Shown here: piece after piece, positions 33,020-45,200 of the stretch | Position numbering within the stretch: position 1 is the stretch's first letter | Layout: every line of letters starts with the position of its first letter | Source of the DNA: Ceratopteris richardii | Lineage: Eukaryota; Streptophyta; Polypodiopsida; Polypodiales; Pteridaceae | NCBI GenBank assembly: GCA_020310875.1 | Contig: CM035407.1 | Span: 85,639,342 to 85,703,341 of the forward strand | Direction of reading: 5' to 3' | Length of the DNA: 64,000 nucleotides | Translations under genes and position numbers: made by a program | The notes under the pieces: model-generated | What the model was told of the DNA's origin: nothing | Database searches by the model: none | The model's input: only the letters and a program-made list of their open reading frames with translations

Positions 33020-33450
33020 CAAATGGCCTTCTTGCCAAGAGGCAATTCATGTAAAGACCAAGTACCATTCTTCATAATAGCATCATATTGTGATTGCATA
33101 GTAGCCATCCAACTTTTTGAATTTTGTACATCAAATCAAATAAGCTCATTCTCATCATAAAGGCTAGAGGCAACCATAGCATAGCAATTCGATGCAAAAG
33201 AAGCACTATGAGAGTGTGAATGAGTATGATATAACAGAGTTGCATCTAATTTGCTATCTTGTAAACTCTACACCAGCCATTTAGGCATAGTTTTTGCCTC
33301 CTCTATATCAGAACTCTCATCAACAAGTGCATCATATAAAAAACATAAAAAATGGAATGATCTGCATCATCATGTGGAACCTACAAAGACTTAGAAATTT
33401 CATCATTTGGACCAACACTAGATTGTCCACCTATTAAAAGAGGCAACAAA
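33020..33450 (-). pseudogene. Fragment of a copia integrase-RT linker, same family as element G
   Basis: Nucleotide alignment with 43581-44010 of element G is easily followed: aatggccttcttgcca, tagcatcatatt, tagaggca.ccatagcatag, caccagccattt.ggcatag and catcaacaagtgcatcat. It is truncated on both sides and has stops in all frames. It is a second, older copy of that family. Confidence 0.85.
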
Positions 33451-33486
33451 TTTCATTATTGTTGTTCTAGACAAGGGTAGACACCA

Positions 33487-34057
33487 TGTCAAGAAGCTCC
33501 ACCTCCTTCATTGTCAATCTATGAAAGAGATAGGGTGATATGAAGATCATGAATGAGTGATGTGTGTGAAGTTGAAGGTGAGAAGCACACAATTGCACAC
33601 ACACATATGCACACACACATGTTAGAGAAAAGAGAGACTCAATGGAAGGTGAGAATCACACTCTATTACTCAAGAATACCTCTTATAAGCTCACTTACAC
33701 TAGCTACTCTCAAACACACTACAAGCTGACTTCAAAAATGAGCTTTCTAGCTCTCTTTATAGTTTTTAGACTAGTTTTGGGCGATTTCGAACCATGTGTT
33801 TGGCATAGTTAAAGATTAGGTTCCAGGGGTCATTTGGAGGTCCAAATGAAGTCTAGAAATTACCAAAATTGATATGAGCATTCTACCTAAGCTCCTAAAG
33901 CTTGAGGATTCCTCAGCTTGCACAAACTGGGTTTCTTGATACAAAATTGGTTATTCTATAATACATATGTTATAAGAGTGATAAAAGTCAATGTTTGAGG
34001 TTTTCTAAAACATATTTCTTGGAAAATTAATGTGTCTAACCTCTCAAACATATTGCA
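33487..34057 (-). repeat. Element M LTR (gypsy, B/C/J family)
   Basis: Starts on the plus strand at tgtcaagaagctcc, corresponding to the left end of the element B LTR, and shares tgtcaatct.tg, aaaaatgagct, tttatagttttt and gcttgaggattcctcagcttg blocks. The right end is uncertain, either 34050 (ctcaaaca) or 34057 (tattgca). A polypurine-like tract, minus GAAAGGGGAA, follows at 34058-34067. This makes it a 3' LTR whose internal region lies to the right. Confidence 0.75.
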
Positions 34058-34696
34058 TTCCCCTTTCACATAATGCCTCTACGTAGACGCTTGTGGCCAC
34101 TACGTGTTGCACTACCAACACCCCCTCTCTCTCGTGACTTCTTGCTAAATTAGCTTCTAGTTTTTCCCAATCTATAGCCTGAGGTTTTTCATGTGCTGGG
34201 AGTTGATAATGTGTGGAATACATCAACTGTTTGCAAGCAAAAGTTGTAACAAGTGGATCAATCTCTTGATGAACACCTCGGAGTGGTACTCCCAACAACC
34301 CATAGTAAACATCTCTTCAAAGGTCAATTTAAAACATGTAGGTAAGTATTTAATCTTGCAGTGCCACATGTAGCACACAATGAGTGATGGATTTGTACTT
34401 ATACCATAGACAAGATCATCATTACCATGGGCAAATCATGGGGTGGACACACGTGGAGTTTTGATGCATCTGAAGATTTTGAATGTGGTCTGTATCATAT
34501 CGAAAATCTTTATGATCATCTTCGTTGCAACATCAGCAATGTGGTGAACCCGGGGGAGCTAGTGCTTTATTCTTGCCATCATATATCCAACAGAGGGGGG
34601 ACCACATGGTGGCATGAAATATGGATAGTTTAGCCAGTCCTAGCATTTCTTGTTATTATGTACTTTGATGGAGAACATAGTCCGAGAGCGACAACA

Positions 34697-34776
34697 GGGT
34701 ACTGGACCATAACAAAGGTTGTACTTGAGGTGCAAGGGGTACTGGACCATAACAAAGGTTGTACTTGAGGTGCAAG
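34697..34776. repeat. 40-bp tandem duplication
   Basis: Two identical 40-base units beginning gggtactggaccataac, at 34697 and 34737. Confidence 0.95.
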
Positions 34777-36856
34777 GGAGCCTTTGTCCATGTGTACATC
34801 ATTATTGGATACTCCGGTAGTAGTTCCTTGTGCTAGTTGGGCTGGAAAAGTTTGCCTTGTTGAGAAGCTAGAGGTAGGTCAGCAGGGTCAAACTGTGTGG
34901 CATGTGTAGGTTTCTTTCCCGTGGCCTTCTTGATCGTCAAATTATACTCAGCCATATAGAGAAAGTATGGTTTGTATTGAAGTTCATTGAGAGAGATATA
35001 CCTTCATGACGATAAGTATGCAAAATATGGAGATTGAGGTATCTTTTCCTTGATCATTGACATAGTGTGTAATTGAGCTTTGACCCTTGCTGAATGAGTT
35101 TTACCCAACTCCTCCACACGTGTCATCCATGTCGGTGTGGGGAGTTCAAATGTGTCTTAGCCATCTTCAGTCACATGTCCACTAGGGGCAAGCTGGGGTT
35201 CATAATCCTCTTCGAAAGTAGCCTCCATCAGGATGCTTATTGTTTCTTCATCACTTGATATTTTGGGTGGGGAATCTGGTTGAGGAGTCTTCGATGAATC
35301 TTGTATCTGAGCTTGGAGTTCCAGCACATGCACCTGTAATGTATTCAATTCCTCTAGTATTTTTGGCGGTGTAACTTCTTGAATTGTGGGTGGTTGAACA
35401 AGTGCCTACAGTAAGAGAGTTGCATTGTCACTTTTAAGCATCTGATATTCCTTTGTTAGTTTGTCATAATCTTCGAGTAAGCATGCATGGTCTTCTAGTA
35501 ACAGTTGCATAGTTTCTGATGGGGCGGCCTTAAGGCGACTTGAACTGATTGGTTCTTCAGGTTTGTCCAAGGTTTCTTCAAAATTCTCTCTATTTTGTTC
35601 TTGTAGTGTTGATTTTCCTCTTTAGCTACTGCAATTTGTCCTCATAAGAGTCCCATGTTACGTGTTGAAGTGGCATTTCTGACAATCTGGAATCATAAAT
35701 GGTCTTCTCCCTCAGTGATGACTTCTTTTGCTTTCTGCTGAAACTTCAACTCCATGGATTGATATGCCTCACGCAGCTCTTGATTTCGTGCATTTAGAGA
35801 AGCATTCTCAATGGTTAGTGAATTCAAGTTGGCCTGCAATTGGGTCATTGTCTACTGCAATGCCTAGTAGTTATGTCCTAATGTTCCGAATTCCTCACAA
35901 ACTTGATGCATGGATGCATGCAAACATTTGTTGAAATGCATTATCTACAATGGATGATGATAGAAATGATGTTGTGCTAAACAACGAAGGTTTTTTTGTG
36001 GTTAATGCAAGGGGGAAGGGAAATGGATGCAAGATTGTGGATGCTTTACTGATAATGGAAAAGTGTGTGGATGTCAGAGTGTATAGCGTGGTGGTGAATG
36101 TGAGTATCAGTGTAGTGGATGGTGAGATGTCCATATCGCTAGATGTGTGATTGATTGAACCAATGGTGAACAATGGAGTGATTGTGGGTGGGAGAGTAGG
36201 TGTAAACACAGGGTTTTTGAATGTACACAAATATGTTACATTGTGAGTTTCAAAGACTGATTGATGTACAGGAGAAGAGGGCAGTAATGAATTGGGACTA
36301 GGGGGTGTCATGGGTGAAAAGTAATGGGGTTTTGTAATGGGAAGAAGGGTTTTTGGGGAAAGGGAATGGAAGAAATGGAAGGGGTGAGGAAAGGATTGTG
36401 GGGAATTGGGAGAAGTGTCATTGCTGGAATGGGGGTAGAGGGTTCAGTGGAAGGAATGGAAATGGGATGGACTAGGGGTCTTGCTATGGCACTCGAGATG
36501 GGTTGATTGAAAGAGGATGTGCTAGGATGTGTAGGGGAGGTTGAATGTACAGGTGACTAGAGGGTTCCTTCAGAGGTAGAGGTGATGTCCACTATGGTGG
36601 TGGGTATGGAGGTCAAAGTTCATGGAAGAGAGTCGATGATAATGATTTCACCTTGGGGTGGCAAATCGATAACTACTTGTGCTTCTTCATGGTGATGAGA
36701 GGATTGGGTGTTGGTTGGGACACAAATATATTCTCTCCACCTTGATATTAAGTGGATACATCTGGGGTCAAATTGTGGCAGGGTTTTTCTCTTTAAGAAA
36801 TGTAGCACTTAAACTATGCCTACTGCCTGGACTAATTCATTGAAGGCATTTACAAA

Positions 36857-36926
36857 GGAAGCTTCAAACCCTCTAGTTGCCAACTCTTGTTGCAGGGAAG
36901 CTTCAAACCCTCTAGTTGCCAACTCT
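36857..36926. repeat. 31-bp direct duplication (period 39)
   Basis: ggaagcttcaaaccctctag and what follows is repeated at 36857-36887 and 36896-36926. Confidence 0.95.
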
Positions 36927-37102
36927 ATACTCTACTATTTTGAGAACCATCTGCTTGTTCACACAGCTTGCATGTTTTGATACAACGTTTGAATAGAAAT
37001 CGTGTATGCGACGGCATCTGATGTATCCTCTTCTGTTGTAGTGGTGTCACCTTGAGTCTGAGTCTATTGCTCCTTATGTTCATGTTGGTCATTCGCAAAT
37101 TT

Positions 37103-37203
37103 GAATAGGAGGTACTATCACTAGAGGCTCTGTTGGAGACTCTTGTAGGCGAATCTGAATAGGAGGTACTATCACTAGAGGCTCCGTTGGAGACTATTGT
37201 AGG
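37103..37203. repeat. 54-bp tandem duplication
   Basis: The unit starting gaataggaggtactatcac occurs at 37103 and 37157 with about one mismatch. In the M reading frame it duplicates an SDSTSYS peptide. Confidence 0.93.
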
Positions 37204-37389
37204 GAAGGCCATTGATAATGCTTCTCCTTCTAATCCCTTTGGCTCTAAATCTTGATGGAATAAAAATGCTAATCCTGATTGTGCAAATTGAGCATTTTCC
37301 TCATATAAAATCCTTTGAGATTCAGTATGATCAAGATCATCATTCACATCTAGCATTCTTGCTCACATCCTCCGATAGCAGGGTAGTCT

Positions 37390-38594
37390 TATTATAACAT
37401 TCAAGGCTTTTGTGTAGAATGTGGTAAAGAACATATCATAAGAGATTACCCTAAGAACCCTACTAATGCCTCAAAAGTGACACCTATGAACATGATAGGT
37501 ATTGTGCACACATCAGATGCATCCACACCTATGTAGGTGCCTATCCAAGCTACAACAAGAGCCCAAGTGCTGTTGCAAAACCAACAACCTAACCTTGAAA
37601 AAGTAGCCAAGACTAGTGAAGTTGGAGAATCTAGTGGTAGAAAAATGAAATCTTGGAAGGACTCACAAGAGAGAATCAAGAGAAAAAATGGATTAAAAAG
37701 ATAAACGAATTGGAAGGAAGTCTAGAAGAAACAAGAGTTAAAATCTTAGAGTTAACTTTGTAAGAGTCGAATCAAGAAACCCCCAACCAAAAACTAGGAT
37801 CAGTTCTAGCTGAACCCATACCTGAAAATCTATACATGATGTTTCGAGCATACCAAGCAATATTAAAAGAAGGACCTCAGGGAGATGAATTGAGTAAGAA
37901 CTATCCAAGAGTGGATTTAGAAATTGAGAGAACCAAGTTTTGCATGAAGATGGTAGGATTAGCCCAAACCATGTTTGAAGACTCTCGATATATTAATTGG
38001 AGTAGCATAGGGAAACCAGAGTTACACTTTCAAGGATTATTGGAGAGGCTAGAATACTTGATTGCTAGCAATGAGAAGAAGGATCTGCAGAAGGACCCTA
38101 TTGTTCTAGAGACACAGGAAGATAATGTATCATCAGTGTCTCAAGTGCCAAGTACCGAGATCGAAGACAATCTATCTTCCATACATAGGTACTCCCAAGA
38201 GTTTCTAAGAGAAATCCAAGAGGAAAAGTGGAGACGTGAGCAAGAAACCAATCCCTTTATTCAAGAGATAGATGACGTGCAAGAACAATTTCCGCAAGAC
38301 ATACCCTCCATCTATGATGATGTAGAGGAAGAGCAACTTAGTGAGCAAATGGATTTTGAATTTGACTCTTTACAAGAATTATCCCAGTTCATAGGACCTT
38401 GGGAAGCTAAATCTATTAGTATGAGAGCACCTACCATAATAGTGAGAAATGAAGAATCAGTAATTCTTCGAAACATGGAAGTGATAGAAAACACTAAAAT
38501 ACAGGGTCATCTCATGTTAGAAGAATTGTTAAAGATTAAGCCTGAGTTGTCAAAGCATGTCGCAAACCTAGCGATCACTTCCACTCACTCTTAG
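37390..38594 (+). pseudogene. Element D gag C-terminal part (broken)
   Basis: Opens with a zinc knuckle at 37411-37449 reading CVECGKEHIIRDY; the last cysteine is mutated to tyrosine. After frameshifts, 37836-38594 is open (252 codons). It aligns with the element C linker before the protease, sharing MMF.AYQA, KNYPRVDLEIER (SYPRADLEIER in C), LHFQGLLERLE and YSQEFLREIQEEKW. The frame ends at TAG 38592-38594. An intact gag packages element RNA; this copy cannot. Confidence 0.85.
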
Positions 38595-38627
38595 GAAGGT
38601 TCACACAAGAAGGTACTAGAAATACCT

Positions 38628-38882
38628 ATGGAAAGAATTGGAGATATGAGCAAGAAAGAGGAAGGAAATACCTATCTTCCAATAATCCACAAAGGCTACA
38701 CCACTAAAGCCATCTTAGATTCAGGAGTGGGAGTAGCCATAGCTACCATTGCTTTATGGAAACATTGGGTTAAACCAGTGCTAAGACCCACAAGAATGAA
38801 GGTACAAATGGCTAATGGATATATTGAGAAGCCATTAGGCTTACTAAAAGGCCAAACAAGAAGACTCATCATGGTTGCATGA
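38628..38882 (+). pseudogene. Element D protease (truncated)
   Basis: Contains GYTTKAILDSGVGVAIATI, matching the first protease of element A (DSGAGVGI). It ends after KPLGLLK, where about 270-300 bases are missing relative to A: the flap and closing strand are deleted and the sequence resumes at DDTHL near 38887. The word gccaaacaagaaga stands on both sides of the junction (38851 and 38911), suggesting deletion or patching through short repeats. Confidence 0.85.
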
Positions 38883-40860
38883 CGACACTCATTTATGAAT
38901 GTCTAAGATAGCCAAACAAGAAGAAGAACGATTAGAAGCGAAAACTGTAGGTTCGGAACGACATCCACAAAATCTCCAAGACTCCACTTATGCACGGATA
39001 GTGTTTCCCGATGAAGAATTCGAGCCTCATGGTTGGGCAGCGATCTTAGCTACAATGGATATAGTAATGAATGAAGACAATGGACCCCTCACTGTGATGA
39101 GGATGGATATGACATTTCAATCTTTATGATAGAGCCTTTAGAGGAAGATTCCATCCTAGAAGAATGCATGGAGGTGGCCCAAGAATCAGAGGATACGAGT
39201 GACAAGGACTTAGAGTACATTATCATGGAGCCCTGCTACTGAACAAAAGAGGAATATGTTTACTTTGTAGAAGCCAATACCGCTGAGATGGACAAGGAAA
39301 ATCAAACCGAACAACCCAAGTCACTCATAGAAGATACACAAAGTAAGCACAAGAAGATAAAGAAATCACCTAAGATAGAAGAAGAATAAGAACCACTCAT
39401 GGAAGTACTAGAGAACAAAAAGTATGAAATAGAAGATAGAAGAATCATGGTACAGATGCCTAAAAGAGAACTCACCATTGGAGAAGTATATGATAATAGA
39501 GAGAAAACAAAATAAAAAAGTAGTCACATTTTGAAGAAGGGGAAGAAAAATGCATCTACATAGGGCATGATTTGACAAGTGAAGAAGAAGAAGAATTAAC
39601 CGCCCTATTGTGAGAATATAGAGATTTGTTTGCTTGGAGTTACAAGGACTCGAAAGGAGTAGACTCAAATATATATGCCCATACAATTCCTATGACTCTA
39701 GAGGCCAAACCTACTAAAAAGAAACCATACACGTATAATGATAACTATGATGCCAAGATTAAAGAGGAGATAGGTCATCTAATAGAAGCAGGATTCATTT
39801 ACGAAATTGAGAATACCGAATCGGTATCCCCCATTCTGGTTGTACCCAAGAAAAATGGGAAATTGCTTGTGTCTATTAACCTTAAGAAAATTAATGCCAC
39901 CACAATAAGAGACAATTATCCTCTTCCTATCAACGAACACTTATTGGAAAGAGTCATGGGCAAGGAAGTTGATAGCTTCCTTGATGGATTCTCAAGCTAT
40001 AATCAAGTAGCCATTGCTCCGAAAAATCAACACAACACAGCCTTTGGCACAGAGTGGGGGATATTTGTATTTTGTGTGATGCCATTTGGGCTAACAAATG
40101 CATCCGCCACTTTCCAATGACTCATGTGTCATGTTTTCAAAGAATTCTTAAGGAAGGATTTGGAAGTTTGATGTGGATGACATATGTGTGCATTCTAACA
40201 TGAGACACACCCACATCCCTAAATTAAGGAAAACTTTTGACAAATGTTGAGAGTATCAGGTTTGTTTGAACCCAAAAAATCTAGAGGAAGTACAGGCTTT
40301 CATGAGTCATTTTGGATATTATCGATGATTTATACACATGTACACAATCATAGCAAAGCCTCTGTACTCTCTTCTGACCAAGTTTGAATGCACGAAAGAA
40401 TGTGAGAATTAATTCAATGAACTTTAACGGCACTTGTGTTCAAAACCCATATTATCAACACCAGATTGGAGTAACCCATTCCATGTGCATGTGGATGCAT
40501 CCAACTATGCCACAAGATGTGTGTTGGCACAACCTACAAATGAAGGTAACATGGATCTTCCCATAACTTATGTAAGTAGATAGCTAAATGCAGCAGAATA
40601 AAATTACACCACTACGGAGCATGAAGGATTAGGAATGATTAACGTGGTAAAGGAATTCAAGCATTACTTATTGGCAAATAAGTTCAATTTTTTTACGGAT
40701 CATCAAGCATTGTTGTACTTAGTCAATAAGCATTGTAACACTCGATTATTGATACATTAGTTTCTATTACTAATGGAATACAACTTTGAGGTAGTAGTCA
40801 GAAAGGGAAGGACCCACCTTAGAGTGGATCACCTTTCATGATTAACAACGGGAGAAGCCT
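38883..40860 (+). pseudogene. Element D protease-RT linker, RT and RNase H (broken)
   Basis: The linker contains FPDEEFEPHGWAAILATMD, matching A. RT (39626-40120) has FVYEIE/WVSP-like context, FLDGFSSYNQVAIAPKNQ and VMPFGLTNASATFQ, then a TGA at 40118. The active-site region near 40170 is shifted by one base and reads DVDD where A has YVDD. A gap follows: the segment between that site and the AFMGHCGYY-like region is shortened. RNase H is recognisable by VDASNYAT and FFTDHQALLYLVNK, with several stops. Confidence 0.85.
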
Positions 40861-41897
40861 CTCAAGGGATAGAGGATGAACTACCAGATGCATACTTATT
40901 TAACCTTGAGATAGAACTTGAATGGGCCAAGACTGTTGTCCCTATTCTCACATTTGGACTCAACAATCCTAGGATTAGGATAAGAGAAGGAGAAATCACC
41001 AGGTCACAAAGATACCAGATACTAGCAGGAAGCATATATAAACAAGATAGTTAGAAATGTCTTGCTTGTTGTGTAGAGGAATCAGAACATAAAAATTGGT
41101 TGCAACTAGCATATGTAGGTGCATTGAAGCAACATCATTAAAAACATTGTACATTGCAGACTCTGTATAGACTAGGAGTATATTGGCCTTCAATGGAAGT
41201 AGATGTCTAAAAACTACGTAAAGAATGTCCTGTTTGTTGTGAAAAACTTCCTATGGAACATGCCACTTTGTATCATGTGTCTCTCACACCAGAATGGAGT
41301 GAACCAATGGTGACATCCTTGAGGACAAAGACATTCCCTCAAGGAATGACTTTAGCAATACAACAAAGTCTAGAGCAGGAAGCTCAAGACTATTCACTTA
41401 TTGGTGATAACGTATATAAATGAGGAAGAGATGGATACCTAAGAGGATGTGTTCATGAGAGTGATTATTTCAGTGTATTAGAGACTGTACACCAAGGTGT
41501 TGCAAGAGGTCATTGCAACCTCGATAGAATAATCAAAACTATACTATTTGTAGGATTATGGTGGCCCACTCTTCACATGGATGCACATACCTATGTTAAG
41601 AGATGTGATGTGTGCCAAAGAACTCAGTTTCCTACTCGTAGAGATGAAATTCCATTAAAACCTATGATGGGAGGACGTGCATTCTCTAAGTGGGGTATAG
41701 ACTTTGTAGGACCCATTAACCCCCTCACTAAAGGCACTCACGCGGAGTACATCATAGTACATAAAACCGACTATGTTACCAAATGGGTAGAAGCTAAGGC
41801 AACCAAAAAGAATGATGCACACATGACAACAAAATTCTTGTTTGAAAATGTCTTTACGAGATATGGATCGCCAAATAGATTTGGTGAGCGATCGAGG
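40861..41897 (+). pseudogene. Element D integrase, N-terminal and core part
   Basis: Zinc-binding and core sequence aligned with I and A: SDYFSVLETVHQG, then 41577-41890 with MDAHTYVKRCDVCQRTQFP, WGIDFVGPINP and TKWVEAKATKKNDAH. Several stops lie before 41577. At 41897 the core is interrupted by copia element G just after LVSDRG, the second catalytic aspartate motif; it resumes at 47015. Confidence 0.88.
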
Positions 41898-42131
41898 TGT
41901 TGGAGTTAGACGTCTACAGAAGCACGTGAATAGCACAAGGAGGAGGAAGAAGAAGCTTGGAGCACAACACACAATGATGAATGTATTACCACTAGAATGT
42001 ACAAAGATAAGTAGCCTGTTAGGGCAATAGGCATATATACAAGCTAGGGGGAAAAAACCTCCTAAAGAGGGGAAAAAGTGCCCCGGCGGTCCTAGAGTGT
42101 TCACACACATCACTACCTAAATATATCAACA
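41898..42131 (-). repeat. Element G 3' LTR (left copy)
   Basis: Plus-strand limits are tgttggag and tatcaaca, with a 5-6 bp inverted repeat TGTTG/CAACA. It aligns along its length with 46785-47014. The minus-strand TATA-like word gtatatatgcc lies in the middle. Confidence 0.95.
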
Positions 42132-42145
42132 AATCCCCCTTGGGA
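42132..42145 (-). other. Polypurine tract (element G)
   Basis: Minus-strand CCCAAGGGGGATT directly precedes the LTR start, in the expected place. Confidence 0.8.
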
Positions 42146-42204
42146 GTGATGCGGTGAACAAGGAGCTGGCACTCATGTATAAGGAAGTGCCAAGCTATGT
42201 GGAA

Positions 42205-45200
42205 TCAATCCACAAAAGGAATTAAGCCCAAAAGCTTTGCAGAAAGCTTCAAGCTTCTCCCTAGCAGAGCCTTCATAAAAAGGTCTGCAATGTTCTCCTG
42301 CATGGGCACATATGCCAAGCTGATCTCCCCAGTAGCGAACCTCTCCCTGATATAATGATAATGCAGCTCTATTTGCTTAGTGCGACCATGGAACACAGGG
42401 TTCCTCGAGATTGTCAATGAAGATGGTGGTGGCAAAAGACTGACCAACACCCAAATCAGCCATAAGGCATCTGAGCCACACACATTCAACAGTTGCTGTG
42501 AAAACTGCCCTATACTCGGCCTCACAACTGGAAGTGGCCACAGTAGCCTGCTTCTTGCTCACCCAAGATATACATGAGCTACCAAGCATGAAGCAAAAGC
42601 CACTGGTGGACACATGAGTGTCATAGCAACCAGCCCAATCACTATAAAAAAAGCATGTAAATGTGGCGGTAGTGATCCCCCTTGGGATAAAACAATCCAA
42701 GTGGTCGGGTACCACTCAAGTAGTGAAAGATGCACTTAACCACTTGTCAACGTTTGACACCTGGAAAATGCATAAACCTGCTCATCTATGAGACAACAAA
42801 CTGAATATCTAGGTGAGTAATGCATAAGTAAATCAAGCATACAACCACCTGTTGATAGAGAACAACACCAAATGCATCTCCAACATCATGAAGACTCAAA
42901 CGTAAACCTGTCTCCATAGGAGTGGAAATAGTCAAGGCCAAAATGTTGCAATAGTGTGTCAATATATTTCATTTGACACAAAGCCATTTCACATCAACTT
43001 GCATAAACTGAATGCCCAAATAGTGATGCAAATGCCCCAAATCAGACATCTCAAATAAGGCATGCAAGTCAGCCTTAAAATCAACAATACGCATGTCATG
43101 AGGACCAGTGAGCAACATGTCATCAACATACACCACAATGATCAGAAGCACATCATTAGCATGCTTAACATATAAGGTGCTTTCAGTTGGACTGTTCTCA
43201 AAACCATCTGCAATGAGATAGGCACCTATCTTTTCATACCAAGCACGTGGTGCTTGCTTTAAACCATATAATGCCTTCTTTAACCTTCACACCTAGTTTT
43301 CATGCCCATTCTCCACAAAGCCAGGGGGCTGAAAAACACACAATTCTTCATGCAAGTCACCATTTAGAAATGTTGTTTTAATGTCCAATTGATGTACATT
43401 CCAACCATGATGAGCTCCAAGTGCATAGATCCTATGAACAATAGTCATTTGGCAAGTAGGAGCAAAGGTTTCATCAAAATCAATGCCTCTTTCCTACGCA
43501 TAACCCTTTGCAACAAGCCTAGCTTTATACCTCTCAACTGTTCCATCCGGTTTACCTTTCAGCTTGTATACCCACTTAGTGCCAATGGCCTTCTTGCCAG
43601 AAGGCAAATCACATAAATACCAGGTACCATTTTTCATGATAGCATCATATTAATATTGCATTGCAGCCATCCAATGTTTAGAATTTTGTGCCTCATCAAA
43701 CGAAGCAGGTTTAGTCTCATCACAAAGACTAGAGGCAGCCATAGCATAGCAATCTAATGCAAACAAGGCACTATGAGAGCCTGCCCGAGTACAATATGAC
43801 AGAGGTGCATCTAATTTGTTGTCACGCAAAGTCTACACCAGCCATTTTGGCATAGTTTTTGCCTACTCAATATCAGCTCTCTCATCAACAAGTGCATCAT
43901 GTAAATCTGCGTCAGAAATGGAATGATCTACATCATCACATGAAACCTGCAAAGGTTGAGAAGTTGCCTCATTAGGACCAGCACTAGACTGTCCACATGT
44001 AAAAAGAGGCAGCAAAGTATCATACATGTCTTTGGAGCTAACAGATGTATCCTTAGTACATGTATGCAATGGCCGAATAGCATCTTCCACAAAAACAACA
44101 TCACGGCTAACCAAAATGCATTTAGTTTGTGGATGATACAAAAGATAGCCTTTATTTTCTGAACTGTACCTAGCAAAAATAGATTTTTCTACTTTATCAT
44201 CCAATTTTTTACGATGTTGTTTAGGCACTAATGCATATGCCAGACAACAAAAAACATGCAGATAAGCAACAGATGGCTTGCAACCATGCCAAGCCTCATA
44301 TGGAGTGATAGACTATAGTGCTTTAGTGGGTCACCAGTTCATTACATATGTTGCACACATAATAGCCTAAATCCAGAAACTATGTGGTAAAGCCTAACTC
44401 TTGATCATACATCTGGCCATCTCCATGAGTGGCCTGCTCTTTCGTTTAGGAACTCCATCATGTGGAGGTGTATATGGAATTGTACACTGATGTTTTATCC
44501 CACGTTCAGCGAGAAATGCATTAAAGTCAGAAGACATATATTCCCCCCTCGAAGAGAACACAAAGTGCCCATTTTTCATGATGATAGATTTTCAGCCAAA
44601 ACCAGAAATTGTTTGAAGCACATAAACACTTCGGACTTTGCCTTCAATGGATATACCCATGCATGCCTGGAAAAAGCATGGATGAAAGGCACGAAGTAAA
44701 GATAGTTCCCAAAAGAAGGTGTCTGCATAGGACCAGACATCACTATGTACAAGCTGCAATTTTTTAGTAGCCCAAATTAAACCACCTTTTGGAAAGGAAG
44801 AACGTTGCATTTTGCCCAAAATACAGCCTTCACATACATGTTTACTGGGTGCCTTTAGTTTGGGCAAAGAGGACACCATTTTAGATTTCTGTAGGCATAG
44901 CAAACTAGCAAAATTCAGATGATCAAAGCGTGCATGCCAAAGCTTTGCATCTGACATAGCCTGAGAATCATGTACTGCACATGCCAAATCATTTAGAAAT
45001 CTTTCATGGTCTATGAGCTTATACAACCCACGACATAAAATGCCAAAAGCAATAATGATGTTGCCATTTGACAGATCATGAACTATACATCTGTCATCGA
45101 TAAATTTCACAACCAAGACAATCTTGGCTAATGGAGAAATTGATAACAGATTTTTCTTGATCCCTAGCACAAACAAAGCATTTGACAAAGTGAAAGAACT

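Larger units (their letters stand above)
34044..37356 (-). pseudogene. Element M internal ORF: Pro/Ser/Thr-rich and coiled-coil protein, broken, function unknown
   Basis: On the minus strand, pieces at 37356-36925, 36808-36620, 36311-35895, 35720-35890, 35348-35157 and 34298-34044 look like parts of one long ORF ending near the LTR. Features are an acidic start (MLDVNDDLDHTE), a Pro/Ser/Thr-rich middle (PPSPNSLLPSSP), a coiled-coil-like stretch (ENASLNARNQELREAYQSME), a second helical piece (MNTLQVHVLELQAQIQ), and a C-terminal piece (IDWEKLEANLARSHEREGV). I see no gag, protease, RT or integrase motif. It may be an extra ORF or the cargo of a non-autonomous element. Stops, frameshifts and three local tandem duplications show it is dead. 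Confidence 0.4.
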
